A stretch of DNA of 64,000 nt from an alpha proteobacterium IMCC14465. Its GTDB lineage: Bacteria; Pseudomonadota; Alphaproteobacteria; RS24. Position numbers and translations under genes: made by a program. Below are positions 46,279 through 54,872 of this stretch, in pieces. The stretch spans positions 682,001-746,000 of the forward strand of contig ALYF01000003.1 in assembly GCA_000293845.2 (NCBI GenBank), written 5' to 3'. The notes below the pieces were generated by a model. That model did no database searches. It was not told where the DNA came from and worked only from the letters and a program-made list of their open reading frames with translations. Every line of letters starts with the position of its first letter. Position 1 is the first letter of the stretch.

Positions 46279-47067
46279 ATGGTTGCTATATATAAATCAG
46301 GTATGGGCGCAGCGCTCCAGGACATTGCGGTAATCTCGAATAATATTGCTAATGCGGGAACCGTTTCTTTTAAGCGCAGTGATACGATTTTTGAAGATAT
46401 CTATGCCACAGAGAAAAGCCGGACATCAGATGTGAAACTCGGTAATGGTGTGCAAAGGCTTGAACCAAGACGAGCTCATCAGCAAGGGTCTTTCATTATG
46501 ACCAATGCGGCGCTTGATTTGGCGATTAATGGTGAAGGCTTTTTTGCCATTAAGAACCCTAGCAATCCTGATGAATTAAAATATACCCGTAATGGCTCCA
46601 TCAATTTAACCAATGAAGGCGATTTGGTTACGATGGAAGGCTTTAAATATTTGGATACTGCAGGCAATGATATCAAAATTCCGTTCTCGGTTGTCGATAA
46701 TGATGAAAATGTAAGACGTCTGTCAGCAATTAATGTTGCCGCGAATGGTCAGATTCAAGTTGATTACGGTCAAGGTGTTTCCGTCAATGTGGCGACGATT
46801 GGTCTTTCAACTTTTAAAGATGAGACAAAATTGCGCAGTGACGGAAATACAAATTATATTGTGACCCCGGAGTCAGGTCAGGCAGTTACGTCTGCACCGC
46901 AGGATAGTGCTACGAGTACAGGTTCAATTCAGGCCGGCGCGCTTGAAGCTGCCAATGTGGACACAACAAATGAAATTGCTAGGCTTTTACGCGCCCAGCA
47001 GGCTTTTTCCGGCACATCACGGATCATGCAGGCTGATGTCGATATGATCCGTCGTCTTATTGATTAA
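46279..47067 (+). CDS. Flagellar hook-basal body protein (FlgE/F/G family)
   Basis: 262 residues. The N-terminal helix (MVAIYKSGMGAALQDIAVIS, then NNIANAGTVSFKRS) and the C-terminal motif NVDTTNEIARLLRAQQAFSGTSRIMQAD mark the axial-protein family of rod (FlgF, FlgG) and hook (FlgE). The middle has a hook/rod LAINGEGFFAIKNP motif. It stands alone, away from the flgBCDEF row, which has its own flgF, so it may be a second rod protein or a FlgG-like one. A sigma-54-like promoter precedes it. Unlike FlgG, it lacks no obvious family segment; the subtype is uncertain. Confidence 0.8.
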   Translation: MVAIYKSGMGAALQDIAVISNNIANAGTVSFKRSDTIFEDIYATEKSRTSDVKLGNGVQRLEPRRAHQQGSFIMTNAALDLAINGEGFFAIKNPSNPDELKYTRNGSINLTNEGDLVTMEGFKYLDTAGNDIKIPFSVVDNDENVRRLSAINVAANGQIQVDYGQGVSVNVATIGLSTFKDETKLRSDGNTNYIVTPESGQAVTSAPQDSATSTGSIQAGALEAANVDTTNEIARLLRAQQAFSGTSRIMQADVDMIRRLID

Positions 47068-47085
47068 GTTACGCTGTCGCGCTGA

Positions 47086-47493
47086 TTAGCAAAGCGGAAT
47101 TCGCCAGCTTAAATCCCGTACATTATGTGTTTCTTTTTCCTGAATAGACAGGTCACCATCAATGGTCACTTGGAGCGGGTTATCGAGTAAAATTATCAAA
47201 TCGACGGGGCGTGGCTGATGCTGGGCTAAGGCATCGCATAATTTGTCAAATGAGGCTTGCTGAAGATTAAAAGCGAGATTCATAACAGGCCGCCGCACTT
47301 CAATCTCAAGCGAGCCGGATGGGGTGGCAAAATCAGCAATCGGATAAATACTGACCGCGCAATTACCCCGAGCAATATTCACCAATGTGCAGCTTAAATT
47401 AAGCTCAGCATCTGCCTTATAGCCGAGCAAACGCTTCTCAGCTGTTTGGACAGTCATGTGAATGGTGCGAGTCAGTTGAAGGTCAGCGCTCAT
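47086..47493 (-). CDS. Hypothetical protein downstream of fliA
   Basis: 135 residues, unknown, no signal peptide or membrane segment. Predicted mostly beta with one helix: LNLSCTLVNIARGNCAVSIY, RPVMNLAFNLQQASFDKLCDAL, VDLIILLDNPLQVTIDGDL. ATG 47493 lies 14 bp after the fliA stop, so it is probably the last gene of the flhA-flhF-flhG-fliA row and may serve flagellar control or assembly. Its stop lies 18 bp from the convergent hook/rod gene. Confidence 0.6.
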   Translation of the reverse strand: MSADLQLTRTIHMTVQTAEKRLLGYKADAELNLSCTLVNIARGNCAVSIYPIADFATPSGSLEIEVRRPVMNLAFNLQQASFDKLCDALAQHQPRPVDLIILLDNPLQVTIDGDLSIQEKETHNVRDLSWRIPLC

Positions 47494-47507
47494 TTAATTC
47501 TCAAAAC

Positions 47508-48230
47508 TTATTCGAAGCCCTGAGACTGCGCTTCTGCAATATGGGTGCGGAGCTTTTTCACTGCTTCGGATTTAATTTGGGAGACGCGCCCGATGGTAAC
47601 CTCCAACACTTCGGCGATTTCATAGACGTTTAATTCCTCTACATAATAAAGCTGTATCACCAGAGCCATTTTCTCAGGTAATTTTTGCAAAGCGTCCATA
47701 AGGAGTTTCTTAAGGTCCTTATTTTGTAATTCTTCCTCGGGATTATTGGTATTTGAGGCAAAAACGATGGAGAAATCATCATAGACCTGATCCATGGATT
47801 CATGATGATTGGCGGCAAAATTTTTCAACCATTCCTGCAATTCAGAAAGCGGCATATCCATTGCGTCGGCAATTTCGATTTGTTCAGGCTGACGCCCATG
47901 AGTTTTAATGAGTTTTTGTTCAGCGTGATTATATCTTTGCTGCATTTTGATGGTGGTGCGGCAAAGATTTGAATTTTTTCTAAGATGGTCAACCATGGCG
48001 CCGCGAATACGAAGGCTGGCATAATTGGAAAAATTAACGCCCTCATGCGGGGTATATTTCTGGGCAGCGGTTACCAACCCGTAATAGCCAATCTGGATGA
48101 GGTCATCAATTTCCACGACTTTACTGACGCGGGCGTGGAGGTGCCAGGCAATAGACTGCACAAGCCGTAAATTGTCAGTTATCAGCTCTTCAATTTCCGG
48201 CTTGGTTTGATATTTGACTGACATGGTCAT
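47508..48230 (-). CDS. fliA: Flagellar sigma factor FliA (sigma-28)
   Basis: Directs late flagellar gene transcription. 240 residues, with region 2 (RLVQSIAWHLHARVSKVVEIDDLIQIGYYGLVTA, then FSNYASLRIRGAMVDHLR) and region 4 (ALVIQLYYVEELNVYEIAEVLEVTIGRVSQI) of the FliA/WhiG type. It follows flhG with an 8-bp gap. FlgM, its anti-sigma partner, is encoded at 55.65 kb. FliA/FlgM are absent from the classical Caulobacter and Rhizobium flagellar systems. Confidence 0.92.
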   Translation of the reverse strand: MTMSVKYQTKPEIEELITDNLRLVQSIAWHLHARVSKVVEIDDLIQIGYYGLVTAAQKYTPHEGVNFSNYASLRIRGAMVDHLRKNSNLCRTTIKMQQRYNHAEQKLIKTHGRQPEQIEIADAMDMPLSELQEWLKNFAANHHESMDQVYDDFSIVFASNTNNPEEELQNKDLKKLLMDALQKLPEKMALVIQLYYVEELNVYEIAEVLEVTIGRVSQIKSEAVKKLRTHIAEAQSQGFE

Positions 48231-48238
48231 CCGCTTCC

Positions 48239-49018
48239 TTACTTCAGACCGAGGAAACGCAATCCGGGCGTTTCATTTTCAGGGGCTTGGGCAACTGCCA
48301 GTGCCAGTTTTTTGAATGATTGCTGCTCTGGTGTCTCTCCGCTATCGGACATAATCGGGCGGCGTTTGACAATGGAATCGCGTAGCGCACCCGATAGGGG
48401 TAAATAGCCGGCGAATTTCAGGTCAATATCCAAAAACCGGTCAGTGATGTTCTTGAAGCGGTCAAAAGTATCTTTCGCATGGCTGCTATTATTCGCCATA
48501 TTAACGACAACCGAAAAATGATGCGTGTTTTTTTCCATTGAACAGGCTTTAATGAGTGTATAGGCATCGGTGAAACTTGTTGGTTCTCCGACCAAAACGA
48601 CCAGCACTCTGTCGGCTGCAGCGATAATATCAATCGCGCTGTCATTCGCACCAGCAGGCACATCGACAATCAGAACATCGAGATCATCTCGCAAGGCTTC
48701 AGTCGAGCGAATGATTTGATTGCGGATATTTTCATCAATTTTAAGCAAATCCGTCAGGCCGGACCCGCCTGCAACCAGCTTTAATCCGGCTGGGCCATTG
48801 CATGGCAATTCCGCCATTGAGGCGCGGCCATTTAATAAATCACTGATTGTTTTTTGAGGGTTCACGCCCAACAGAATATGGGCGTTTGCAAGACCAAAAT
48901 CCGTGTCGAGTAAGCAAACACGCTGACCCTCACGTGCCAGGGTCATGCCAAGGTTAATGGCGATGCTGGTTTTGCCAACACCCCCTTTACCGCTTGTTAC
49001 TGCTACCGAATATGCCAT
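48239..49018 (-). CDS. flhG: Flagellar number regulator FlhG (MinD-like ATPase)
   Basis: MinD/ParA-type ATPase that with FlhF sets the number and place of polar flagella. 259 residues: deviant Walker A KGGVGKTSIAINLG (about residue 10), DTDFGLANAHILLG (switch I/II-like with Asp), and IVDVPAGANDSAID. It lies between flhF and fliA, as in Vibrio and Pseudomonas. C-terminal amphipathic end (about residue 240 on) is shortened but helical. Confidence 0.9.
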   Translation of the reverse strand: MAYSVAVTSGKGGVGKTSIAINLGMTLAREGQRVCLLDTDFGLANAHILLGVNPQKTISDLLNGRASMAELPCNGPAGLKLVAGGSGLTDLLKIDENIRNQIIRSTEALRDDLDVLIVDVPAGANDSAIDIIAAADRVLVVLVGEPTSFTDAYTLIKACSMEKNTHHFSVVVNMANNSSHAKDTFDRFKNITDRFLDIDLKFAGYLPLSGALRDSIVKRRPIMSDSGETPEQQSFKKLALAVAQAPENETPGLRFLGLK

Positions 49019-49031
49019 GAAAACTCTTTAC

Positions 49032-50270
49032 TTACTCTTCAGTACAATAATCTTCCAAGTATTGCGCTAATGCAGGCATACTTGCAAATATTATTGAGTC
49101 GACCAAGCCGCGTGAGCCTGTAAAGACGCCAATCTTCATGCCCATTTCAGCCAATACGGAAAATTCTTCCGGGCCTGTTTCACATTCATCAAGGCGCGTC
49201 AGCGCAATGACAGGGTTAAAGGATTGAAAAAGCGCGCATTGTTGGCGAATAAGCCTTGCACTTGCGCCACCGGGCAGGGCGACTAAAACAGTCATGTTTT
49301 CCGCGCCGAGTTTCTTTTCTAACCCGTTCAGCACAGCAGGAATATCATGCGGATTGATGCAGATATCCGAAATGGTTGGGGCGGTGCTGTCGATATATTC
49401 ATCGGCAGCATTTTCCGGCGTGGTCTTAATGATTTGCATATTCAATAGCCGCCCATGATATTTCAGACCATCACATGGTGTAACGCCAGGCCTATCAATT
49501 TCAATCAGACGCACACGCGCATCCATGCTCATTTCACGCCGCTTAACGGCCAGCTTTGCTGTCAGCGAAGATTTGCCGCTCCCCGCAGGGCCAACAACAA
49601 AAATATGTTTTTGCTCCATTAGGCTTGCGGGCTCGGCGACAATCAATCTTTCCGATAGTGCCCGCAGAAATGATTTGTAACCAAGTTTCTCGTCGCGCGC
49701 ATTTAAAGTGTCGCGCAATGAAGACACAAGCTCGGCAGAAAACCCGGCCTGCTGCATGGCGATATAAGAATTTCTACCAATACCAAGTTCAGCTTCTTCC
49801 CGCCGTGTCAGTATCATGCCGTCGAGCATATGAGTGATTTTGTTCAGTCTTGTTTCAAGCTTTTCAAGCTCGCCAATACGAGGTGAGGGGTCGCTATGAA
49901 AATTATGCCCGCTTTTCTCGCCACTTGATTGAACAGATGATTGTGAAGCAGAATGTGCAGCTGGCTTTTGTGCAGGCGACGCACCACTCCCACCCGACAG
50001 GGTGACGATATTGGGTTCGAGCGCCATATCATTGTGAACCAAATCTATTGGTGCCAAGCTATTATCTGCATGGGTCATGGCGTCCTGAAAGGCCTTTTTA
50101 CGCTTAAGCGCGGGGCGACCAATATCAGGTTTAATATCATTGGTGGCTTTAATATGGATTTTGCCGCCGGTCCTTTCGGTTGAAAGTATGTAAGAGTCCT
50201 CGCCCAGCTTTCGAACAATCTCTTCCATTGCTGTGGCCGAGTCGTCGGCACTCACGGTTAAAGTCGGCAT
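49032..50270 (-). CDS. flhF: Flagellar localisation SRP-like GTPase FlhF
   Basis: FlhF marks the cell pole for flagellum assembly. 412 residues: an N-terminal variable basic domain, a helical N domain (about 150-215), and a G domain with P-loop GPAGSGKSSLTAKLAV (about residue 228). Later motifs depart from the family: the G3 box, usually DTAG, reads LPGG (about 330), the DTYR-type loop reads EIDRPGVTP, and TKLD reads TRLD. GTP hydrolysis may be weakened or absent. It lies in the leftward row flhA-flhF-flhG-fliA, so identity by context is firm. Confidence 0.88.
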   Translation of the reverse strand: MPTLTVSADDSATAMEEIVRKLGEDSYILSTERTGGKIHIKATNDIKPDIGRPALKRKKAFQDAMTHADNSLAPIDLVHNDMALEPNIVTLSGGSGASPAQKPAAHSASQSSVQSSGEKSGHNFHSDPSPRIGELEKLETRLNKITHMLDGMILTRREEAELGIGRNSYIAMQQAGFSAELVSSLRDTLNARDEKLGYKSFLRALSERLIVAEPASLMEQKHIFVVGPAGSGKSSLTAKLAVKRREMSMDARVRLIEIDRPGVTPCDGLKYHGRLLNMQIIKTTPENAADEYIDSTAPTISDICINPHDIPAVLNGLEKKLGAENMTVLVALPGGASARLIRQQCALFQSFNPVIALTRLDECETGPEEFSVLAEMGMKIGVFTGSRGLVDSIIFASMPALAQYLEDYCTEE

Positions 50271-50282
50271 AATCTAACTCCT

Positions 50283-52397
50283 CTACTCAGTTTCTTGATT
50301 GGCATTGCCAATCGAGGCAACAACTTCAATTTTGCGGCTATCCGGTAATTCCTTGAAGGACAGCACATGTACATCTTCAATATTTTGACGCACCAGTTTT
50401 GAGAAGGCACGACGAATGAAGGGTGAAACAACAATGACGGGCTGACGTCCTTCGGAGGCCAGCTTTTCATTCACAGCATTAATTTCGCCAAGAATTTGTT
50501 GGGCGAGGCCGGTATCTATAATCAAATCGCTTTCATTTTGCTGTCGATAAGTCGTAATCAGCATTTGCTCAAGTTCGGCATCAAGGGTGATCACCGGCAA
50601 GGTCGAGCTGAGAGGCGCGACTTGTTGGATGAGCAGACCGCTTAAAGCAGGGCGCAGTGTTTCTGCGGAATCCGTGATGCTGAGATTCTTATCAGCATAA
50701 TTGGCAAGTTCTTCTAGGATGCGCTTAAGGTCGCTAATCGGCACATTTTCGGTCAGCAATTCGCGTAAAATTCCGGTTAAATGATGCAGCGGTACCAGTT
50801 TAGGAACGACAGACTGCACCAAATTAGGAGACGAATTGGCCAGATTATCGAGAAGCAGTTGAACATCATCCTGCCCGATAAGGTCGCCTGCAAATTTGTT
50901 CAATAATTTATTAAGATGAGTGGCCATGACTGACTCTGGCGCAACGACAACATAGCTGTCGCCTTCGGCTTTGGTTTTCTCGGTTGCTTTAATCCAGACG
51001 GCATCCATCCCGAAGGTCGGGTCTTTGGTGTCAATGCCTTCAAGTTTAATTTTCGAATTCTCACCCGGAATAGCCAGCAGGCGATCCGGATATATTTTAT
51101 CGTCGCCGACAATCGTATGCCCCATGCGAATACGATATTGATTGGACTCAAGCGTTAGGTCATCGCGGATGCGCACCGGTGGGACAACAAAGCCCAAGGC
51201 GCGTGATACTTGCTTACGAATGCTCGTTATCCGGTTTATCAAAGGCCCCCCGGATTCTTCATCGACCATTTCAACCAGTCCAAATCCGAGTTGAATGGAA
51301 ACGGCAGAATTATCTGTTACATCATCAAGCTCAATTTGATCGGGTTTTTTCTCCGCCTCGGCTTCTGCCGCAGCTTCGGCTTCGGCTTGTGCCTCTTCTT
51401 TTGGTTGGTTTTGTTCCTTACGGAATATGAAAAATCCAGCAGCGCCAGCCAGTGCAGCAGCCGTTAAAAACAGAAAATTTGGCATGCCCGGCACAAAGCC
51501 AATCAGCATTAAAACGCCCGCTACAGGAACCCAAGCGCGGGATATGCTGATTTGATTGCCGATATGCTTTGCCATGTCCTGCGTTGTTGATACGCGGGTT
51601 ACGATAATGGCTGTCGAAATCGCCAATAGCAAAGACGGTATCTGAGCAACCAGCCCGTCACCGATAGATAAGAGTATGTAATTACTGGCGGCCTCTTGAA
51701 CACCGAGACCATGTTGCGCCATGCCGATAATTAAACCGCCAATTATATTTATGGCCAAAATGAGAATGCCGGCGACCGCGTCACCTTTCACGAATTTGGA
51801 GGCACCATCCATAGCGCCATAAAAATCAGCTTCGCTAGAGATTTCTTCGCGGCGGATTTTGGCTTCTTCATTTGTCAGAACACCGGCGTTTAAATCTGCA
51901 TCAATGGCCATTTGTTTGCCGGGCATGGCATCCAGCGTAAATCTGGCGGAAACTTCTGATACGCGGCCAGCCCCGCGGGTAATGACAACGAGATTGATAA
52001 TGACAAGGATGATAAAAACAAAAATACCGACAGCATAATTGCCGGAGATAACAAATTGCCCAAAGGCTTCAATCACCTTACCAGCAGCATCCGTTCCCGT
52101 ATGACCTTCATTCAAGACAATCCGTGTCGATGCGACATTCAGACCAAGACGCAAAATAGTGGCAATCAGCAAAAGTGACGGGAAACTTGAAAAATCGAGC
52201 GGCCGATAAGTATTAATGGCAACCATCAAAATCAGTAATGACACCAGAATGTTTCCGACAAAAAAGACATCGAGCATGAAAACCGGAACGGGCAAAACCA
52301 TCATGGTAATAAGTGATAATATACCGATTGGCATGACCATGCTGGTCAGTATCATTTTCGAATTCTGGCTTCTCAAAAAATTGAGCGTCATTTCCAT
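50283..52397 (-). CDS. flhA: Flagellar export gate protein FlhA
   Basis: Large membrane component of the flagellar type III export gate. 704 residues, family length. Eight membrane segments in the first half, the conserved cytoplasmic FHIPEP-family loop VSARFTLDAMPGKQMAIDAD (about 145-165), then a linker enriched in Glu/Ala (EEAQAEAEAAAEAEAEK, about 335) and the cytosolic domain (GFGLVEMVD, LTEIR-like segments). First gene of the leftward row; a strong sigma-54-type promoter lies 148 bp upstream. Confidence 0.95.
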   Translation of the reverse strand: MEMTLNFLRSQNSKMILTSMVMPIGILSLITMMVLPVPVFMLDVFFVGNILVSLLILMVAINTYRPLDFSSFPSLLLIATILRLGLNVASTRIVLNEGHTGTDAAGKVIEAFGQFVISGNYAVGIFVFIILVIINLVVITRGAGRVSEVSARFTLDAMPGKQMAIDADLNAGVLTNEEAKIRREEISSEADFYGAMDGASKFVKGDAVAGILILAINIIGGLIIGMAQHGLGVQEAASNYILLSIGDGLVAQIPSLLLAISTAIIVTRVSTTQDMAKHIGNQISISRAWVPVAGVLMLIGFVPGMPNFLFLTAAALAGAAGFFIFRKEQNQPKEEAQAEAEAAAEAEAEKKPDQIELDDVTDNSAVSIQLGFGLVEMVDEESGGPLINRITSIRKQVSRALGFVVPPVRIRDDLTLESNQYRIRMGHTIVGDDKIYPDRLLAIPGENSKIKLEGIDTKDPTFGMDAVWIKATEKTKAEGDSYVVVAPESVMATHLNKLLNKFAGDLIGQDDVQLLLDNLANSSPNLVQSVVPKLVPLHHLTGILRELLTENVPISDLKRILEELANYADKNLSITDSAETLRPALSGLLIQQVAPLSSTLPVITLDAELEQMLITTYRQQNESDLIIDTGLAQQILGEINAVNEKLASEGRQPVIVVSPFIRRAFSKLVRQNIEDVHVLSFKELPDSRKIEVVASIGNANQETE

Positions 52398-52544
52398 GAC
52401 ATGTCCCTTTCTTAACCCGTTATTGTCAAAAACCCGACAGCGCTTAAAGAGCTGCTCATTTGGTCTTTAACTTGCATAAACAGCGAAAAAGCGTGCTTTA
52501 AGGATTAAAATTCAGCTTTTTCGCGCGTCAGCACATAGGGGTAA

Positions 52545-52561
52545 GGCAAAATGCATGCCAA
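52545..52561 (-). promoter_or_regulatory. Sigma-54 promoter for the flhA-flhF-flhG-fliA row
   Basis: On the minus strand: TTGGCATGCATTTTGCC, with GG and GC exactly ten bases apart, a near-perfect -24/-12 element. Transcription would start near 52534 and reach flhA ATG 52397 after a leader of about 137 nt. Confidence 0.8.
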
Positions 52562-52662
52562 TCAGTTATCCGCCTTAATATTTCAGGCTTATTTGGCGGA
52601 AAAGTGCAAAAAATAAGGTTTATTGTGTCCGCGCCTTATAATTCAGCAAGGCAAAGGGGGCC

Positions 52663-52679
52663 TTGGCATGAAAGATGCA
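52663..52679 (+). promoter_or_regulatory. Sigma-54 promoter for the flgP-flgT row
   Basis: TTGGCATGAAAGATGCA, with GG-N10-GC spacing and the -24 half matching the consensus. The start would be near 52690, with flgP ATG at 52718. It is divergent to the flhA promoter 100 bp away. Confidence 0.78.
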
Positions 52680-52717
52680 TCTGCTTCTACAGTCATTTTT
52701 GTCACGGAGTACGTATT

Positions 52718-53230
52718 ATGACACGACGTTTTACAAAGTTTTTTGCCGCAATCGCCATTTCCTGTGTGGTCGCAGCATGCGGATATGAGCTTCAGGTGGT
52801 TGATACCGCCGCTAATGCCATTAATCCAGAAGATAGCAAAGCTTTTCAGCAGGAGCTTAAATCTTATTCCATGGTTTCCGGCGGTAACGTCCAAACCATC
52901 CCAACGCTCACAGCGGTTGGATATGCCGTTGTATCAACACAGCCCGGTAAATCCGATGCCCAGCGCCGTCTTATGGCTATTCGTGCCGCCCGTATGGCTG
53001 CCATTCGCGAATTGGCCGAGCAAATTCATGGTCTGCAAGTAGACAGTAACACTACGGTTGTCGATCTGATGGTTCAGAATGACACATTTAGAGGTGTTGT
53101 AACCGGCATTATTCGCGGTGCGCGCACTGTTCGGATTAATCCGACCGGTTCAGATACTTATGAGATTGTTCTGGAAATCGACAGAGATGTCATTGCCCGC
53201 CTGATACAGGCTGCCGATAGATATACCTGA
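52718..53230 (+). CDS. flgP: Flagellar outer-membrane lipoprotein FlgP (LPP20 family)
   Basis: FlgP is an outer-membrane-linked basal-disk or ring protein of polar flagella in Vibrio and Campylobacter. 170 residues: a lipoprotein signal (MTRRFTKFFAAIAISCVVAAC, lipobox VAAC near residue 20) and an LPP20-like domain (AQRRLMAIRAARMAAIRELAEQIHGL, TVVDLM, FRGVVTGIIRGAR). ATG 52718 follows GGAG; an upstream in-frame start at 52604 would lie before the sigma-54 promoter and hide the signal. It leads the flgT-LysM-flgA row. Confidence 0.82.
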   Translation: MTRRFTKFFAAIAISCVVAACGYELQVVDTAANAINPEDSKAFQQELKSYSMVSGGNVQTIPTLTAVGYAVVSTQPGKSDAQRRLMAIRAARMAAIRELAEQIHGLQVDSNTTVVDLMVQNDTFRGVVTGIIRGARTVRINPTGSDTYEIVLEIDRDVIARLIQAADRYT

Positions 53231-53271
53231 TTATATCAAAAGCTTTAGCACAAAGGGAAAGGGGTGAGATT

Positions 53272-54402
53272 ATGCGCAACATATTGAAGTCATGTGTCTT
53301 TATGTTTGTTTTGACTCTTGCCTCTTTTTTTGAGCCTGCGCATGCGGGGGTAAATATTGTCGAAGTAACCGGACGTGCGGCTTTGTCAGATCAATATACA
53401 TCTGATGAGTTGCGGCGCATGGCGTTAGAAGACGCGCTTTATCTTGCCGCCTTACAAGGGGAAGCCCGTGTAGACGGTTTCAGCTTTATTGACGAGATGA
53501 CAAACCTAACCGAACAGGTATTGGTGCGCCCCGGCGATACTATTCTGGATTATAGCTTGCTGGAAGAAAATCAGACTGAGCATCATTTTGAAGTCAAAAT
53601 TCGTGCCGTGACAGGTCACATTGATGACACCTGCAGCTCCTCCATGAAAAGCAGATTAAATATTTATCGCCCGCAAATTAATATGGCGCGTAATGCGCCT
53701 GCATGGGCGGCCGGTCTGGCACAAAAAATGGTCAGTATTCTGGTCGAGGCCATCGACACGTCGGAAAATCTTGAGCCAGTCAATCAGATGTATATGGATT
53801 ATGACCCCGTAAAAGCCCAACGTGTGGGTAGTGCGATGGATTATAATACGATTATGACATCTAGCGCTGTTGCGGCGGGTGATTTTGCCGTTGCGCCGCG
53901 GGTTGAAATTCGTCAACGCCGCGAAAATTTGGGTTATGTGGCTAAAAGCAAGCAGCTTGATATTATCGTGCATATTGATGTGTACGACCATATTGGTGCT
54001 TTGGTGACGCGCAAGTCTTTTCCCGTGACTCATCGCGCAGGGTTCGAGTTTTATCTTGATACGGTCAATATTCTGACCGCGCCTTCCAGAGACAATCTGC
54101 TGGATCAGTTTTCGTCAGACTTCAAACATTTTATTATGGATTTTGGTCAGGAATTTTCTTGTCGTCCTGTGACCGGTAAGCTGACGCTTGATAAGGATAA
54201 TCGTTTGCGGGTTGATTTTGGCGTTGCCAAGGGTGTATCTCAAAACCATCTAGCGGTGGTTGCGGGGAATGAAACACCTTGGACGGTCTTACGGGTTGTT
54301 GAAGCGCGGATGAATAGTGTATTTCTGGAAACACTTGATAAGCGCCGGGAGAATGCGGTGTTTGACGGCAAAACAGTCCGCTTCATGGAGTTAGGTCAAT
54401 GA
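53272..54402 (+). CDS. flgT: Flagellar H-ring protein FlgT
   Basis: FlgT forms the H-ring around the LP rings of the Na+-driven polar motor in Vibrio. 376 residues: signal peptide (MFVLTLASFFEPAHA, near 10-25), an N-terminal domain VEVTGRAALSDQYTSDELRRMALEDALYLA, a middle domain with paired Cys, and a C-terminal domain (LTLDKDNRLRVDFGVAKGVSQNHLAVVAG). Length and domain order fit FlgT. ATG 53272 has GGGAAAGGGGTGAG upstream. Its stop codon overlaps the LysM gene start (ATGA). Confidence 0.85.
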   Translation: MRNILKSCVFMFVLTLASFFEPAHAGVNIVEVTGRAALSDQYTSDELRRMALEDALYLAALQGEARVDGFSFIDEMTNLTEQVLVRPGDTILDYSLLEENQTEHHFEVKIRAVTGHIDDTCSSSMKSRLNIYRPQINMARNAPAWAAGLAQKMVSILVEAIDTSENLEPVNQMYMDYDPVKAQRVGSAMDYNTIMTSSAVAAGDFAVAPRVEIRQRRENLGYVAKSKQLDIIVHIDVYDHIGALVTRKSFPVTHRAGFEFYLDTVNILTAPSRDNLLDQFSSDFKHFIMDFGQEFSCRPVTGKLTLDKDNRLRVDFGVAKGVSQNHLAVVAGNETPWTVLRVVEARMNSVFLETLDKRRENAVFDGKTVRFMELGQ

Positions 54403-54872
54403 ACATATTTGTGAGCAGACCATCTAATCATTTTATGAAAATTTTTTTGGGTTTGAGTTTTGGTGCGTTACTGGTCTTTACGCCAGTACAAACCTCAGCT
54501 GAGGCGCTCATCGTGTTGGAATATAGCGGCACACAGTCTGGCGCACGTGCGGGCAATGACAGCGATAACGCTTTTGTTCAGGATCATAATCATTCTGCAG
54601 AACATGTGGTTGGACGCAATGAGACGTTATCGACCATTATGAATAAGTTCTATCGTAATAGCGGTCTGAATAAAGAGTTTTTGTCTCTGGCGATTGTGCA
54701 GGCCAACCCAAAGGCATTTGTGCGGCAAAACCCGAATTATCTTTATGCAGGCAGAAAACTTCGTTTGCCATCTGTGAATGAAATTCAATCTATGATTCTT
54801 GGGCAAAAAACCTCATCTACAAGCATGTCGTCAGGAAAGGTTAATGATGAAATTTTCTTTTTCGGCAATTAG
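54399..54872 (+). CDS. LysM/FimV-like periplasmic protein
   Basis: 157 residues: a signal peptide (MKIFLGLSFGALLVFTPVQTSA, from an internal Met at 54435, or a short extension from 54399) and a LysM-like segment (VVGRNETLSTIMNKFY) followed by IVQANPKAFVRQNPNYLYAGRKLRLPSVNEI, the FimV-type continuation. Such proteins sit in the periplasm near polar machinery; in Vibrio a LysM protein is encoded beside flgT/flgP. ATG 54399 overlaps the flgT stop. The end overlaps flgA by 29 bp. Confidence 0.7.
   Translation: MNIFVSRPSNHFMKIFLGLSFGALLVFTPVQTSAEALIVLEYSGTQSGARAGNDSDNAFVQDHNHSAEHVVGRNETLSTIMNKFYRNSGLNKEFLSLAIVQANPKAFVRQNPNYLYAGRKLRLPSVNEIQSMILGQKTSSTSMSSGKVNDEIFFFGN

Noticed and set aside
52593-52609. 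TTGGCGGAAAAGTGCAA as another sigma-54 promoter
   Set aside because: GG and GC are only nine bases apart instead of ten, so it should not function.
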